Shown here piece by piece: positions 48,184 through 57,380 of a stretch of 64,000 nucleotides of DNA. The position numbers were made by a program, and so were the translations under genes. The notes beneath the pieces are model-generated. The model did not search any database, was not told where the DNA came from, and saw only the letters and a list, made by a program, of their open reading frames with translations. Numbering within the stretch: the stretch's first letter is position 1; each line of letters begins with the position of its first letter. The DNA is from Desulfonatronum sp. SC1 (GTDB lineage: Bacteria > Desulfobacterota > Desulfovibrionia > Desulfovibrionales > Desulfonatronaceae), in the NCBI RefSeq assembly GCF_003046795.1, contig NZ_PZKN01000023.1, positions 1-64,000 on the forward strand, in the 5' to 3' direction.

Positions 48184-49035
48184 ATGAAAAGCAGAACCCT
48201 GATCACCGCGGCAATATGCTTCGTCGGCTTCATCGCCGTGTTTTTCTTTTCCGGTCAGGCCCAGGTCTACTTCAACGTCACGGCCCTGCTCGTGGTGTTC
48301 ACCGGAACCTTGGGCTCGGCGCTTCTGGGCAGCGGCCCTGACGGGCTGCGTCGGGCGTGGCGCTGCGTGCGGACGGCCTATGCCGAAAACACCGTGCCAG
48401 AGCGGATACTGGTCAAGGAACTGCTGCGCACGGCCCATGTCTATAAGCGTACCGGCCGGCTCGCCCTGGATGAAAACGCCCCGGACTATCCGCCGCTCAT
48501 GCGCGGCCTGGAAATGCTGGAGGACGGCTATACCGAGGCGGAGATTCGAGAGGTGTTTCAGGCCGAGGCCAAGGCCTTCGTGCAGTACCGGGAGGAGATG
48601 GAGCGCATTTTTCGGAACATGGCCACCTACGCCCCGTCCTTCGGCGTGGCTGGCAGCGTCATCGGGCTGGTGGGCATGCTGGTGGGGCTGGGGGACACGA
48701 CGTTGATCCTGAAGAGCATCCCGGTCACCCTGGTCTCCACGCTCTACGGCATCGTCCTGGCCAACTTCCTGCTGCTGCCCCTGGCCGAAAAGCTTCGGGA
48801 GAACACCCGTGAGGAACTGGCCCTGCGCCGCATCGTGCTCGGCGGGATGGTGGGCATGATCCGGGGAACGGACTTCTTGAAGCTGCAAACCCTGCTTAAC
48901 GCCATCACCACCAAGCACGACGCCCACGTGGACGGCTTGCAGGTCATCCGGGAAATCAAGGCCAACCTGTCCCGGCCCGCCCAGCCGGACGGGGCCGGTC
49001 GGCTGGAGCTGGTTCCGGCGGTGAAGCGGTCCTGA
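48184..49035 (+). CDS. MotA/TolQ/ExbB-type proton channel protein
   Basis: 283 residues with transmembrane helices at about 5-25, 27-50, 150-175 and 185-210. The middle pair carries PSFGVAGSVIGLVGMLVGLGD and IPVTLVSTLYGIVLANFLLLPLAEKL, the channel-lining segments of MotA. The cytoplasmic loop (EMERIFRNMATYAPS) fits the MotA power-stroke region. Encoded with the MotB-like protein; forms an ion-driven stator complex. Confidence 0.85.
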   Translation: MKSRTLITAAICFVGFIAVFFFSGQAQVYFNVTALLVVFTGTLGSALLGSGPDGLRRAWRCVRTAYAENTVPERILVKELLRTAHVYKRTGRLALDENAPDYPPLMRGLEMLEDGYTEAEIREVFQAEAKAFVQYREEMERIFRNMATYAPSFGVAGSVIGLVGMLVGLGDTTLILKSIPVTLVSTLYGIVLANFLLLPLAEKLRENTREELALRRIVLGGMVGMIRGTDFLKLQTLLNAITTKHDAHVDGLQVIREIKANLSRPAQPDGAGRLELVPAVKRS

Positions 49036-49144
49036 ATAATCCTATAGACCCGTTCCCTCCAAAGTATGGGGAAAACGGTGGAAAGGCTGGCAAAATAGAT
49101 CGCTGCAAAGTTTTCAAGTGAGCGTCAAGTGAGCTCCGCCCGAC

Positions 49145-50350
49145 TTAGTGAAATTTCGCCGCGGCCCGCTTAAACCCTTCGGCGGAGCGGCGAATGACCG
49201 TTTCGTCTACGCAGAAGGCCAAGCGGAAGTAGCCGGGGGTGCCGAAGCCGCGGCCGGGGACGGCCAGAATCAGCTCTTCCTGGAGGGCTTGGACAAAGGC
49301 CACGTCGTCGCCGCCTGGAGCCTTGGGGAAAAAGTAGAAGGCGCCCTGGGGCTTGAAGAAGGGGATGTTCGCGCCTTCCAGGACCTCGGCCATGGCCGCG
49401 CGGCGCTGGGCGTAGAGGTTCACGTCAACCTGCGCGCCCAGGGCCTTTTGCATCAGGCGCTGCCCAATGGCCGGGGCGTTGACGAAGCCCAGGATGCGGT
49501 TGGTCAGGGTCAGTCCGGCCAGAAGTTCGGCCTTGCCGGGCATGGACGGATTGACCAGGGCGTAGCCGATGCGCTCTCCGGCCAGGGCCAGACTCTTGGA
49601 AAAAGAGCTGACCACCACGGTGTGGGGGTAGAGGGGCAGGAGCGAGGGCACGGGGTGGCCGTCAAAGGTCAGGAAGCGGTAGGGCTCGTCCGAAAGCAGG
49701 TAGATGGTCCGCCTCGTCTCTCTGCTTTTGGTTTGCAGCAGCTCGGCCAGGGCTTGCAGCTCGGACCGGGTGTAGACCCGGCCGGAAGGATTGTTCGGGG
49801 TGTTGACCAGCACCACTCTGGTCTTGGGACAGATAGCCGCGGCCACGGCGTCCAGGTCCAGGCTGAAATCGTCCGGATTCGTGGGCACGGGACGCAGTAC
49901 GCCGGAGTGATTTTCGGCATAAAAACCATACTCCACGAAGAACGGCGCCGGGCAAAGCACTTCGTCTCCCGGCTCCAGCACGGCCCTGAAGAAGCTGTTC
50001 AGGGCCCCGGCCGCGCCGCAGGTCAGGATCACGTCCTGACCCGAGACGGGTACGCCCTGTTCCTGGGACAGAAAGGCGGCCAGGGCTGCTCTGGCTTCGG
50101 GGTACCCGGCGTTGGGCATGTATCCGAAGCGCTGGTCCCGGCGGGCCAAGTCTTCCAGGGCCTGGAACACGGCATCCGGCGGAGAGAGGTCCGGGTTGCC
50201 CAGGCTGAAGTCGCAGACCGCGTCCACGCCGTGCCGGGCCTTGAGTTCCGCTCCGGTCTCGAACATTTTGCGAATCCAGGAGGATCGCTGGAGATAGGCC
50301 TGAACTTGCGGGGCCAGGACGGTGGACTCTTGCGTGGTCGCTTCGGGCAT
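49145..50350 (-). CDS. Class I/II aminotransferase
   Basis: 401 residues, fold type I PLP enzyme: GNPDLSPPDAVF (substrate), NTPNNPSGRVY, the PLP-binding block SDEPYRFLTF and the lysine in SSFSKSLALAGERIGY. It resembles aspartate/alanine-type aminotransferases used by anaerobes; substrate not determined. The ATG at 50350 has SD GGAGG; an ATG 15 bp earlier is weaker. Confidence 0.9.
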   Translation of the reverse strand: MPEATTQESTVLAPQVQAYLQRSSWIRKMFETGAELKARHGVDAVCDFSLGNPDLSPPDAVFQALEDLARRDQRFGYMPNAGYPEARAALAAFLSQEQGVPVSGQDVILTCGAAGALNSFFRAVLEPGDEVLCPAPFFVEYGFYAENHSGVLRPVPTNPDDFSLDLDAVAAAICPKTRVVLVNTPNNPSGRVYTRSELQALAELLQTKSRETRRTIYLLSDEPYRFLTFDGHPVPSLLPLYPHTVVVSSFSKSLALAGERIGYALVNPSMPGKAELLAGLTLTNRILGFVNAPAIGQRLMQKALGAQVDVNLYAQRRAAMAEVLEGANIPFFKPQGAFYFFPKAPGGDDVAFVQALQEELILAVPGRGFGTPGYFRLAFCVDETVIRRSAEGFKRAAAKFH

Positions 50351-50369
50351 GGTGCTTTCCTCCATCCGT

Positions 50370-51908
50370 TCAGGGAACCTTGAGTCCCATTTTTCGGTAT
50401 TCGTTAAGTTTGTTGCGCAGGGTGCGCACGGACACCCCCAGCAGCAAGGCCGCCTGGGTCCTGTTGCCGGCGGTGTGGTCCAGGCTTTTGAAAATCAGTT
50501 GCCGTTCCACCTCGTGCAGCGGCAGGATCGGACGCTCGCTGTCGGATATGTCCAGCGTGGTCGCGTCTGGGGATCTATCCGTCGCGGCTTCTTCAGCAAC
50601 CACGGATTCCACCTCAAGTTCGTCCCCGTACTCGCCACCGGACTCGTTCTCGTCATCGAACTCGTTTAGCGGCTTTTCAGCGCAAAAGCTCCCCAATGCC
50701 CCCTCTACGGCTTCCGAGGTTTCGGGCTCTCCCTGCCAGTCACCGCTTTCATCCAGAAGAAAATGCCTCGGCTCAATGGGTGCTCCGCCGCACAGCAGTG
50801 CGGCCCGTTCCATCAGGTTCTGCAGTTCGCGGACATTGCCCGGCCAGTCGTGTTCCGTAAGCCACTGGCGGGCCCCCGGGCTGATGCTGATCTTGCCCAG
50901 GGAGTACATCTTGGTGAATCGGCTGACGAAAAAATCGGCCAGAAGTTGAATGTCATCTCCGCGTTCGCGCAGGGGCGGCAGACGCAAGGGGATGACGTTC
51001 AGGCGGTAGTAGAGATCCTGGCGAAACTCCTTGGCCTCCACGGAAGCCGTCAAATTCCGGTTGGTGGTGGCCAGGACCCGCACGTCAACAGGAACGGTCT
51101 CGCTGCCTCCGACCCGGTCCAGTTCGCCCTCTTGCAAGACCCGGAGCAGCTTGGCCTGCAAGCCGAGGTCCATTTCCGAAATTTCGTCCAGGAGGATCGT
51201 CCCGCCGTGGGCCAATTCGAATTTGCCCAGCTTGCGGGTGATGGCCCCGGTGAAGGCCCCCTTTTCGTGGCCGAACAATTCGCTTTCCAGAAGGTGTTCC
51301 GGCAGGGCCGCGCAGTTCACGGCAATGAAGGGCTGGGCCGAGCGGTCGCTGGAGTTGTGCAGGAACCTGGCGAACATTTCCTTGCCTGTTCCGGATTCGC
51401 CGGAAATCAGGATGGTCGCCTTGGAGCGGGCCACCTGCTTGGCCAAGGCCAGGGTCCGCTTCATAGTCGGGTGGCGGCCGATGATGGCGCTTTCCGGGTC
51501 GCTTCGGGTTTCGTCGGGCGTCGGCTTGTGAGGCTCCTTGGGTTTGGCCTCGGGCGGGGCTGTGAGCAAGGCGCGGACCTTGTTCCAGAGCAGCGGCTCC
51601 AGCCAATAGTCCCTGGCCCCCAGTTCCAAGAACCGTTTGGCGTCCTCCGCCGAGCCGTTGTCCGTGAAGATGATCACCGGAGGCATGGGTTCGGCGGCTT
51701 GTTGCATGGCGCGGAGCAGATCCTCGGCCTGAAAGCCGGTCAGCCGATCCCGGCAGAAGATCAGAATCGGCTGCTGGCGCTGGATGAACTTCAGCGCTCC
51801 GGGGATGGTTTCGGCCATTCCCACGTCCAGGCCGGCGCGTTTGATGGGCTGAAAGAGCGGCGTGACCACGGAAGTGGGTGCCAGAAAGAGGATGCTCGCA
51901 ACAGGCAT
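50370..51908 (-). CDS. NtrC-type sigma-54 activator with degenerate receiver
   Basis: 512 residues. The N-terminal ~110 look like a receiver but lack the phosphoacceptor: IFCRDRLTGF occupies the strand where LLDxxMPG is expected. The AAA+ domain is complete: GESGTGKEMFARFLH, the GAFTGA loop, Walker B GGTILLDEIS, and R-finger region DLYYRL. A C-terminal Fis HTH (QAALLLGVSVRTLRNKLNEYRKMG). An acidic linker (EYGDELEVESVVAEEAATD...) precedes the HTH. Without a phosphorylation site it may be regulated by protein partners or ligand. 51909-52136 holds no gene apart from a possible minus-strand coding remnant ending AGAK (52030-52130). Confidence 0.88.
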   Translation of the reverse strand: MPVASILFLAPTSVVTPLFQPIKRAGLDVGMAETIPGALKFIQRQQPILIFCRDRLTGFQAEDLLRAMQQAAEPMPPVIIFTDNGSAEDAKRFLELGARDYWLEPLLWNKVRALLTAPPEAKPKEPHKPTPDETRSDPESAIIGRHPTMKRTLALAKQVARSKATILISGESGTGKEMFARFLHNSSDRSAQPFIAVNCAALPEHLLESELFGHEKGAFTGAITRKLGKFELAHGGTILLDEISEMDLGLQAKLLRVLQEGELDRVGGSETVPVDVRVLATTNRNLTASVEAKEFRQDLYYRLNVIPLRLPPLRERGDDIQLLADFFVSRFTKMYSLGKISISPGARQWLTEHDWPGNVRELQNLMERAALLCGGAPIEPRHFLLDESGDWQGEPETSEAVEGALGSFCAEKPLNEFDDENESGGEYGDELEVESVVAEEAATDRSPDATTLDISDSERPILPLHEVERQLIFKSLDHTAGNRTQAALLLGVSVRTLRNKLNEYRKMGLKVP

Positions 51909-52136
51909 GACTTCATCTAACTGGAAGACGATTGTTTTTCAATCGTTTCGTGTTGATGCTCCAGTGCAAAGCGGATATGTGACCAAGGTGGGCGATGAAT
52001 CGAACACGCACGGTACGAAGACATGAGGGCCACTATTTTGCACCGGCCTTGGGCCACTTGCGCTCCAGCCAGCGGTCCATGAGAAAGGATTTGGCCACGA
52101 GGGAGGTGGATTGAAAATACGCGTTCCAATCTGCTG

Positions 52137-54149
52137 TTATGCGAGGACAAGTTGGTTTTGCTGGGGATCGTAGTAAATGTTCGGGCTGGTCAAGGGAGTG
52201 GTGACCTTGTAACTCGCTGTGAAGCAGACGATGATTACATCCGGGTGGATAATGTTCTGCGCTTTGACCCTCAGGTTAATGTCGGTGCGGAAATTCTCCC
52301 GCTCTTCGCGGATTTGTTGTTCGATCTCAGAAAGCTCCTGTTCACATCGCACCCTGGCCTTGAGCACCTCGGCCACGATTTGGCGTTTGTGTGACGGAGC
52401 TCTTTCCAGGATGCCCTTGATGTCTCCGGAGCCCAAGGAATTGTAGACTTTTTGCAGGGTATCCTCCAGTTCCTTTTTGCGCTCCATGTTGACTTCCGTT
52501 ACGCGGTTCGCACCCAGATAAATCTGGGTTTCCACTCCCGCGGGCGAGCCGATTTCCTTGGCCAGGACTCCTTCACCGCACCGTAGGATGCCGCCGATGA
52601 TCTTGCCTCTCCCCCTGGTGGCGATGATGCTTCGTTTGGCGGTAATCTTGCAGTTGTTAATCTCGTGGGCGATGTTCACGTCACCTTGAGCCAGGAGTAC
52701 GGCGTTTTGGGCATACAGCGCGGATATGCCGCCTCCGGCCTCCACCTTCCCCCCCTGGTCCATGATAATGCCGCATCCTACCTGAACTTCGCCGCCGGCA
52801 ATGATCACGGCGTTCTCGACCACGTCCCTCACCACGACGTTGCCCGGTGCCTCCACCCGGAAGCCAGACGGTACGGAACCGAGGATGTTGACCGAACCCC
52901 GTTCCAATTTGATGTTGCCCACCTTCAGATCGACGTCGCCCTTGATTTCGAAGACTTCCGTGACCTTAAGCGTGTTGCCCTGAAAAAAGACCATGCCGGA
53001 GGCCGTGGCGTAGTACTCGTTGCCTTCTGGGGAGCAGCGAACATTTTCTTCGGCCAACAGCGTGAACGGGCGACCCTCTTTGGCTGGTACCGGTTTTCCG
53101 AACACGTCGATGCCCGGCTCCCCGGGTTGCAAGGGAATCAACTGGCCCAGGATGTCGCCCTCATTCACCGCACGAACCACGCCTCGTGCTCGGAAGTCGA
53201 TCCTGCCGTCGGCGGTTTCCAGGCCCAGAGTGTCGGGGGTAGAAATCATGGTCGGTTCGAAGCTTCCGTCAACGCCTTCTTTGGGTAGCTTGCCCCAACA
53301 GAGAATGACGTTTTCTACCGGGGCTCCACGCTCTTTGGCCTTGGTCGCGGCTCTGCGCACTGATTCTTCCTGAAGCGGGGCCTTGACCTGCATCCGTTGA
53401 AGAGCGTCCCGCAAATGATGGGGCCCTGTTGGTTCGTCCTTGAATGTACGATGGTAAATCGTGGCCTTGATGGCCATGTTCTTGTCGACAAAGGAATAAA
53501 GCGATTGGATGCTGACCCCGCTGCCTTCGATGCTTGGCAGCCCATACTGCTCGGCAATGATCATGGATGCTTTCCTGTCCAGGCTGCAACCGGCGTCCTT
53601 GGAAATTTCAATGTCAGCCCCTCGGGCGCTTGCGTGAGGAGAGACCTGTTCTCCGGTTACCAGGAGACCGGCTTCGCTGGCATGGGGGGGGACGTATCTG
53701 GCAATGGCGTCCCCGGGAAAAACCGGGAAATCCCAGTCCCCCAGGGGTTCGATTGATGCGTCCTTGGCAGGACGGGCAGGAGTCCCCCTGGCAATGACCG
53801 TCCCGGCAACATCAGATCCAATAGAGAGTTGTTCAACCACTTGCACGGCAACATCCGCGTCCGGGGAAATACGCACGCCGGCCTCAGTCAGTTTTTTCAG
53901 CAGACCTTCCAGGTTCAGGGGGCTCCCTTTGCCCTTTGCTGGCATGGAATCCGCGATGGTTGCCTTCATTTTATCCGCTGAGATTGCAACCTTTATGTCA
54001 GCATCATGATCCAACAGGTCAGCCTTGAATCGACCGTCCTCAAGTGCGGTAATTTCGACACTCTCTGGAGGGCACTGAAAATCGGCCATGGCCATGGCCG
54101 CGGCTTCTTCGCTGGTTGCCGCGGTAAGAGTCAGGGTCGTTTGGCGCAT
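52137..54149 (-). CDS. FapA-family (DUF342) polymer-forming protein
   Basis: 670 residues. The N-terminal third has a beta-rich domain. The middle and C-terminal part form the FapA beta-helix: repeated short turns such as GDVDLKVGNIKLERGSVNILGSV, APGNVVVRDVVENAVIIAGGEVQVG, and a final coiled-coil helical end (VNMERKKELEDTLQKVYNSLG and RARVRCEQELSEIEQQIREER). FapA/DUF342 proteins form fibres or scaffolds at the cell surface; in other bacteria they assist chromosome or surface organisation. Exact function unknown. Confidence 0.88.
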   Translation of the reverse strand: MRQTTLTLTAATSEEAAAMAMADFQCPPESVEITALEDGRFKADLLDHDADIKVAISADKMKATIADSMPAKGKGSPLNLEGLLKKLTEAGVRISPDADVAVQVVEQLSIGSDVAGTVIARGTPARPAKDASIEPLGDWDFPVFPGDAIARYVPPHASEAGLLVTGEQVSPHASARGADIEISKDAGCSLDRKASMIIAEQYGLPSIEGSGVSIQSLYSFVDKNMAIKATIYHRTFKDEPTGPHHLRDALQRMQVKAPLQEESVRRAATKAKERGAPVENVILCWGKLPKEGVDGSFEPTMISTPDTLGLETADGRIDFRARGVVRAVNEGDILGQLIPLQPGEPGIDVFGKPVPAKEGRPFTLLAEENVRCSPEGNEYYATASGMVFFQGNTLKVTEVFEIKGDVDLKVGNIKLERGSVNILGSVPSGFRVEAPGNVVVRDVVENAVIIAGGEVQVGCGIIMDQGGKVEAGGGISALYAQNAVLLAQGDVNIAHEINNCKITAKRSIIATRGRGKIIGGILRCGEGVLAKEIGSPAGVETQIYLGANRVTEVNMERKKELEDTLQKVYNSLGSGDIKGILERAPSHKRQIVAEVLKARVRCEQELSEIEQQIREERENFRTDINLRVKAQNIIHPDVIIVCFTASYKVTTPLTSPNIYYDPQQNQLVLA

Positions 54150-54247
54150 AATGCTAGAAGGTCTCTTTTTAAAGGGGTTTACATCGTGATGATATTTTTA
54201 AATATTCCATTATTCTGTTGAATTAGCAAATATGCAGGCGGATTGTT

Positions 54248-54616
54248 TTGCAATGCCTAAGCATTATGATTAGTTTCATGTATCCCAATGACATGGAAAC
54301 GCAAGCATATCAAGCAAATCATGGGGCAATATGCTCTCGATTCGATAAATACCAGTCTTTCATGGGGCGCGGTCTGGCATACGTGGCTATCCATTTCATT
54401 GGCCTCTTGGAATTACGTTTGGCCAAGGCCGGGCTGAAGCTCTCCGCGGCCACGACAATGCAGCAGATGCGCGCACTCCATTCATGTCTTTGTTGGAATG
54501 CCGGCGCACGAAAGGCGATCCGTAAGCTTGAGGAGCCAAACGAAGCCCAGGCCCAAATAATGAAGGCCATGGGATACGAAGTGAACAGTGGGGTCTTACA
54601 GAAGTTGCAAAGTTAA
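54248..54616 (+). pseudogene. IS transposase C-terminal remnant
   Basis: The frame from about 54300 encodes RGLAYVAIHFIGLLELRLAKAGLKLSAATTMQQMRALHSCLCWNAGARKAIRKLEEP, typical of the C-terminal end of IS4/IS1634-type transposases, with no catalytic DDE part. The upstream half is missing and the nearby DNA is AT-rich. No flanking inverted repeats were found. 54617-54879 is empty. Confidence 0.5.
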
Positions 54617-54879
54617 CACACCGGAATTGCATGCGATTTCCGGAAAAATACTGTGCAATCTGCTAAACTCCTGTCAAGGATCGAGCCGTGCTTCTCGGGC
54701 TACGTTATGCCACCGTCAGCAGAATCATCAAAAAAAGAAGATAAGATAAAAAAACAAGACCTGACCCTAAGTGGTTCATGATTCGCATGCAAAGCAAAAG
54801 TGACGCTTTGGAACGATCCGGTCCCGCGTTTGTTGCCGCCCGAAAATATGTTTCTATCCCGGCGGATTGTCGGCGTTTT

Positions 54880-55194
54880 TCACTCAGTTCCCTTTTTCAG
54901 CAAAAAGCACAATTCATCGTTGGACAGGGCGGAGAAGGCCGGGGGCCCGGCTTGCTGGCAAGCGCCTCTCCGGTCAATGCCGCTGCGCCGACTCCGTGAA
55001 GCTCGCCGGACTCCTTCAGGAGGTGAGGACGTCTCCTCGTCAGGACGATGAGAGGACCGTCGTCGATCCACCAGAAGGCGTCTTTCGGTCGCTTGCCGCC
55101 TCTCGAGCCCGCTTCTCCTGTCCCGTTGCTGCCTTCTTTCGTTTTCGGGCATACGTCTGTCCTCATATTCCCGGGGCTTGTGCCGCGATGACAT
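54880..55194 (-). CDS. Short arginine-rich protein with RR-DRR repeats
   Basis: 104 residues. Residues ~10-45 repeat a pattern of Arg pairs: EDRR, ERRQQRDRRS, LERRQATERR, VDRRRSS, and a further RRSGIDRRG nearer the end. Such DRR/ERR repeats occur in many small bacterial proteins, often near PilZ or as charged linkers, and a random frame would rarely show them. The SD is not clear. Function unknown; low certainty it is expressed. 55195-55470 holds no gene. Confidence 0.4.
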   Translation of the reverse strand: MSSRHKPREYEDRRMPENERRQQRDRRSGLERRQATERRLLVDRRRSSHRPDEETSSPPEGVRRASRSRRSGIDRRGACQQAGPPAFSALSNDELCFLLKKGTE

Positions 55195-55470
55195 GTTGAT
55201 GCGCTTTTATCCCGTGGGTTGACTTTTCCGGCGACACGGTCCTCCCTAACACTGGGACCGTAATATATGTTGCATAAAATGGACCATTAAGGGGACTTGT
55301 CGGGCGATTGGCGCTCTGGACCTTTCATCCGTTCGAATCAACGTCGAAAAGAGTGTTCAAGCCGCCATCCTCCGGTGCTGTCGCGGCCTCGTCGACGCGG
55401 AATGCACCCTCCATGTTCTCAGCCTGTTTGATTTTTCTGTTTCGGTAGTCTCCTGCGCTCAGGCGCGGAG

Positions 55471-56673
55471 TCACTCATGTCGCAGGGCGTCGATGGGGTT
55501 GAGGCCCGCTGCCCGGCGTGCCGGGAAGAAGCCGAAGATCACCCCGATGGCCGCGGAGAACAGGAAGGACACCAGGTTGATGACGGGATCGAAAATATAG
55601 GGAACGCCCATCAGGCCGGCCAGGAAGAGAGACGCTCCGGTTGCCAGGGTTATGCCGACCAATCCGCCGAGACTGGACAGGACTACCGCCTCGATCAGAA
55701 ACTGGAGCAGCACTTCCCGTTCCAGCGCGCCGATGGCCAGGCGAATGCCGATCTCCCGGGTCCGTTCCGTGACCGAAACCAGCATTATGTTCATGATCCC
55801 GATGCCGCCCACCAGCAGGCTGACCGCGGCCACCGCGCCGAGCAGCATGGTCAGGATTTTCGTGGTGCTGGTCAGGGTTTCGGCGATCTGCCGGGTGTCC
55901 ATCACCTGGAAGTCATTGTCTTCGTTTGCGCCGATGTTGCGTCGTTCGCGCAAAAGAAGCGTGATTTGCTGTTTCACCGCATCGATGGAAGACGCCCCGC
56001 GCACGGAAATCGTCAGCCTGTTGATATCCTGGCTGCCCACGAGGCGACGCTGCACGGTGCGCAAGGGCATGACCACTGTGTCGTCCTGGTCCTGGCCCAT
56101 GGCCGATTGGCCCTTGGATTTGAGCAGGCCGATCACCTCGCAGGAAAACTGTTTGACGCGGATCACGCCGCCCACGGGATTTTGCCGACCGAATAATTTT
56201 TCGCGCACGGTCTCGCCGAGCACGCAGACCGCCTTGCCCGCCCGCTCCTCGGCTTCGCTGAACACGCGACCCGCGGTCACCTCCCAGTTCCCCGCCGGGA
56301 AATATTCGCTGGTGCTGCCCGTGATGGAGGTGGACCAGTTATTGGCCTGATTGACCACGGTTGCCGAAGTGCCGACGATGGGCGCGACCCGTTCGGCTCC
56401 GGATATCTGATTGCGCACGGCGTCCACGTCGGCGCTTTTGAAGTTGGGCGCTCCTCCGGATCCCGGGCCCAAGCGTTGCCCCGGGACCACCATCAGCAGG
56501 TTGCTGCCCATGCTGGAAATCTGGTCGGACACGGACTGTGTGGCGCCATTGCCCAGGGTGACCATGGTGATCACCGCGGCCACGCCGATGACAATGCCCA
56601 GAATGGTCAAAAACGAGCGCATCAGGTTGCGCCGGATGGATCGCAGCGCAAGCAGCAGCGTATTCCAAAGCAT
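55471..56673 (-). CDS. macB: MacB-type permease of a tripartite efflux system
   Basis: 400 residues: N-terminal transmembrane helix (FLTILGIVIGVAAVITMVTLG), a large periplasmic MacB_PCD domain (residues ~45-270), then three C-terminal helices (TMLLGAVAAVSLLVGGIGIMNIMLVSVTERTREIGIRLAIGA). Together with the ATPase and MacA-like and TolC-like neighbours forms a tripartite exporter of macrolides, siderophores or toxins. Overlaps the ATPase stop by one base (TGATG). Confidence 0.92.
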   Translation of the reverse strand: MLWNTLLLALRSIRRNLMRSFLTILGIVIGVAAVITMVTLGNGATQSVSDQISSMGSNLLMVVPGQRLGPGSGGAPNFKSADVDAVRNQISGAERVAPIVGTSATVVNQANNWSTSITGSTSEYFPAGNWEVTAGRVFSEAEERAGKAVCVLGETVREKLFGRQNPVGGVIRVKQFSCEVIGLLKSKGQSAMGQDQDDTVVMPLRTVQRRLVGSQDINRLTISVRGASSIDAVKQQITLLLRERRNIGANEDNDFQVMDTRQIAETLTSTTKILTMLLGAVAAVSLLVGGIGIMNIMLVSVTERTREIGIRLAIGALEREVLLQFLIEAVVLSSLGGLVGITLATGASLFLAGLMGVPYIFDPVINLVSFLFSAAIGVIFGFFPARRAAGLNPIDALRHE

Positions 56674-57380
56674 CAGGCCCCCCCCTCGTCGAGACTGTCG
56701 CGTTGCACCCGTCCGTCCACGAAACGGATAATGCGCTTCGCATACTTGGCCATGTCCGGCTCGTGGGTGACCATGAGCACGGTGATGCCCTGCTCTTGAT
56801 TGAAGGCGCTGATCAGCTCCATGATTTCCTGGCTGGTGTGGGTATCAAGATTTCCGGTGGGCTCGTCGGCCAAAAGCACGGCCGGAGAGGTGACAATGGC
56901 CCGGGCAATGGCCACCCGCTGTTGCTGCCCGCCGGAGAGTTCGGCCGGGGTGTGCTCCTCCCTGTCTCCAAGTCCGACCTGTTGCAGGGCGGCGCGTGCG
57001 GCGGCATGGCGCATGGCGGACGGCTCGCCGCGATAGATCAGCGGCAGCTCGACGTTTTCCAAAGCGGTTGTGCGAGCCAACAGGTTGAAGCCTTGGAACA
57101 CGAAACCGAAAAAATTCCGCCGCAACAGGGTGCGTTGGTTGCGCGACAACTGCTCCACGGGCACGCCCTGGAACAGGTAGCTGCCGCTGGTGGGCATATC
57201 CAGACAGCCGAGAATGTTCATGGTGGTGGATTTTCCGGAACCGCTGGAACCCATGACGGCCACGAAGTCACCGGCGTCAATGCTCAGGTCGATGCCTTTC
57301 AGGGCCTGGAACGCGGCCTGTCCGCGGCCATAGGTCTTGGTGATCCCGGATAGCCGGATCAGCGCGGAGTCACTCATCAT
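56673..57380 (-). CDS. macB: MacB-type ATPase of the efflux system
   Basis: 235 residues: Walker [10 protein letters not shown], signature [16 protein letters not shown], Walker [13 protein letters not shown] and switch VTHEPD. The MacB ATPase and permease are on separate genes here, instead of fused as in E. coli. The ATG at 57380 (ATGA) overlaps the MacA-like stop; the longer frame to 57512 is inside the MacA-like gene. Confidence 0.92.
   Translation of the reverse strand: MMSDSALIRLSGITKTYGRGQAAFQALKGIDLSIDAGDFVAVMGSSGSGKSTTMNILGCLDMPTSGSYLFQGVPVEQLSRNQRTLLRRNFFGFVFQGFNLLARTTALENVELPLIYRGEPSAMRHAAARAALQQVGLGDREEHTPAELSGGQQQRVAIARAIVTSPAVLLADEPTGNLDTHTSQEIMELISAFNQEQGITVLMVTHEPDMAKYAKRIIRFVDGRVQRDSLDEGGA

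Noticed and set aside
47395-49035. Zorya-type defence system from the MotB/MotA-like pair
   Set aside because: No ZorC, ZorD or ZorE genes follow; the pair is followed by an aminotransferase on the other strand.
52030-52130. Minus-strand coding-like remnant (VAKSFLMDRWLERKWPKAGAK)
   Set aside because: No start with SD; may be a gene fragment but no family recognised, so not listed as a gene.
55325-55345. tRNA T-loop-like GTTCGAATCAACG
   Set aside because: No cloverleaf arms or CCA end around it; chance match.
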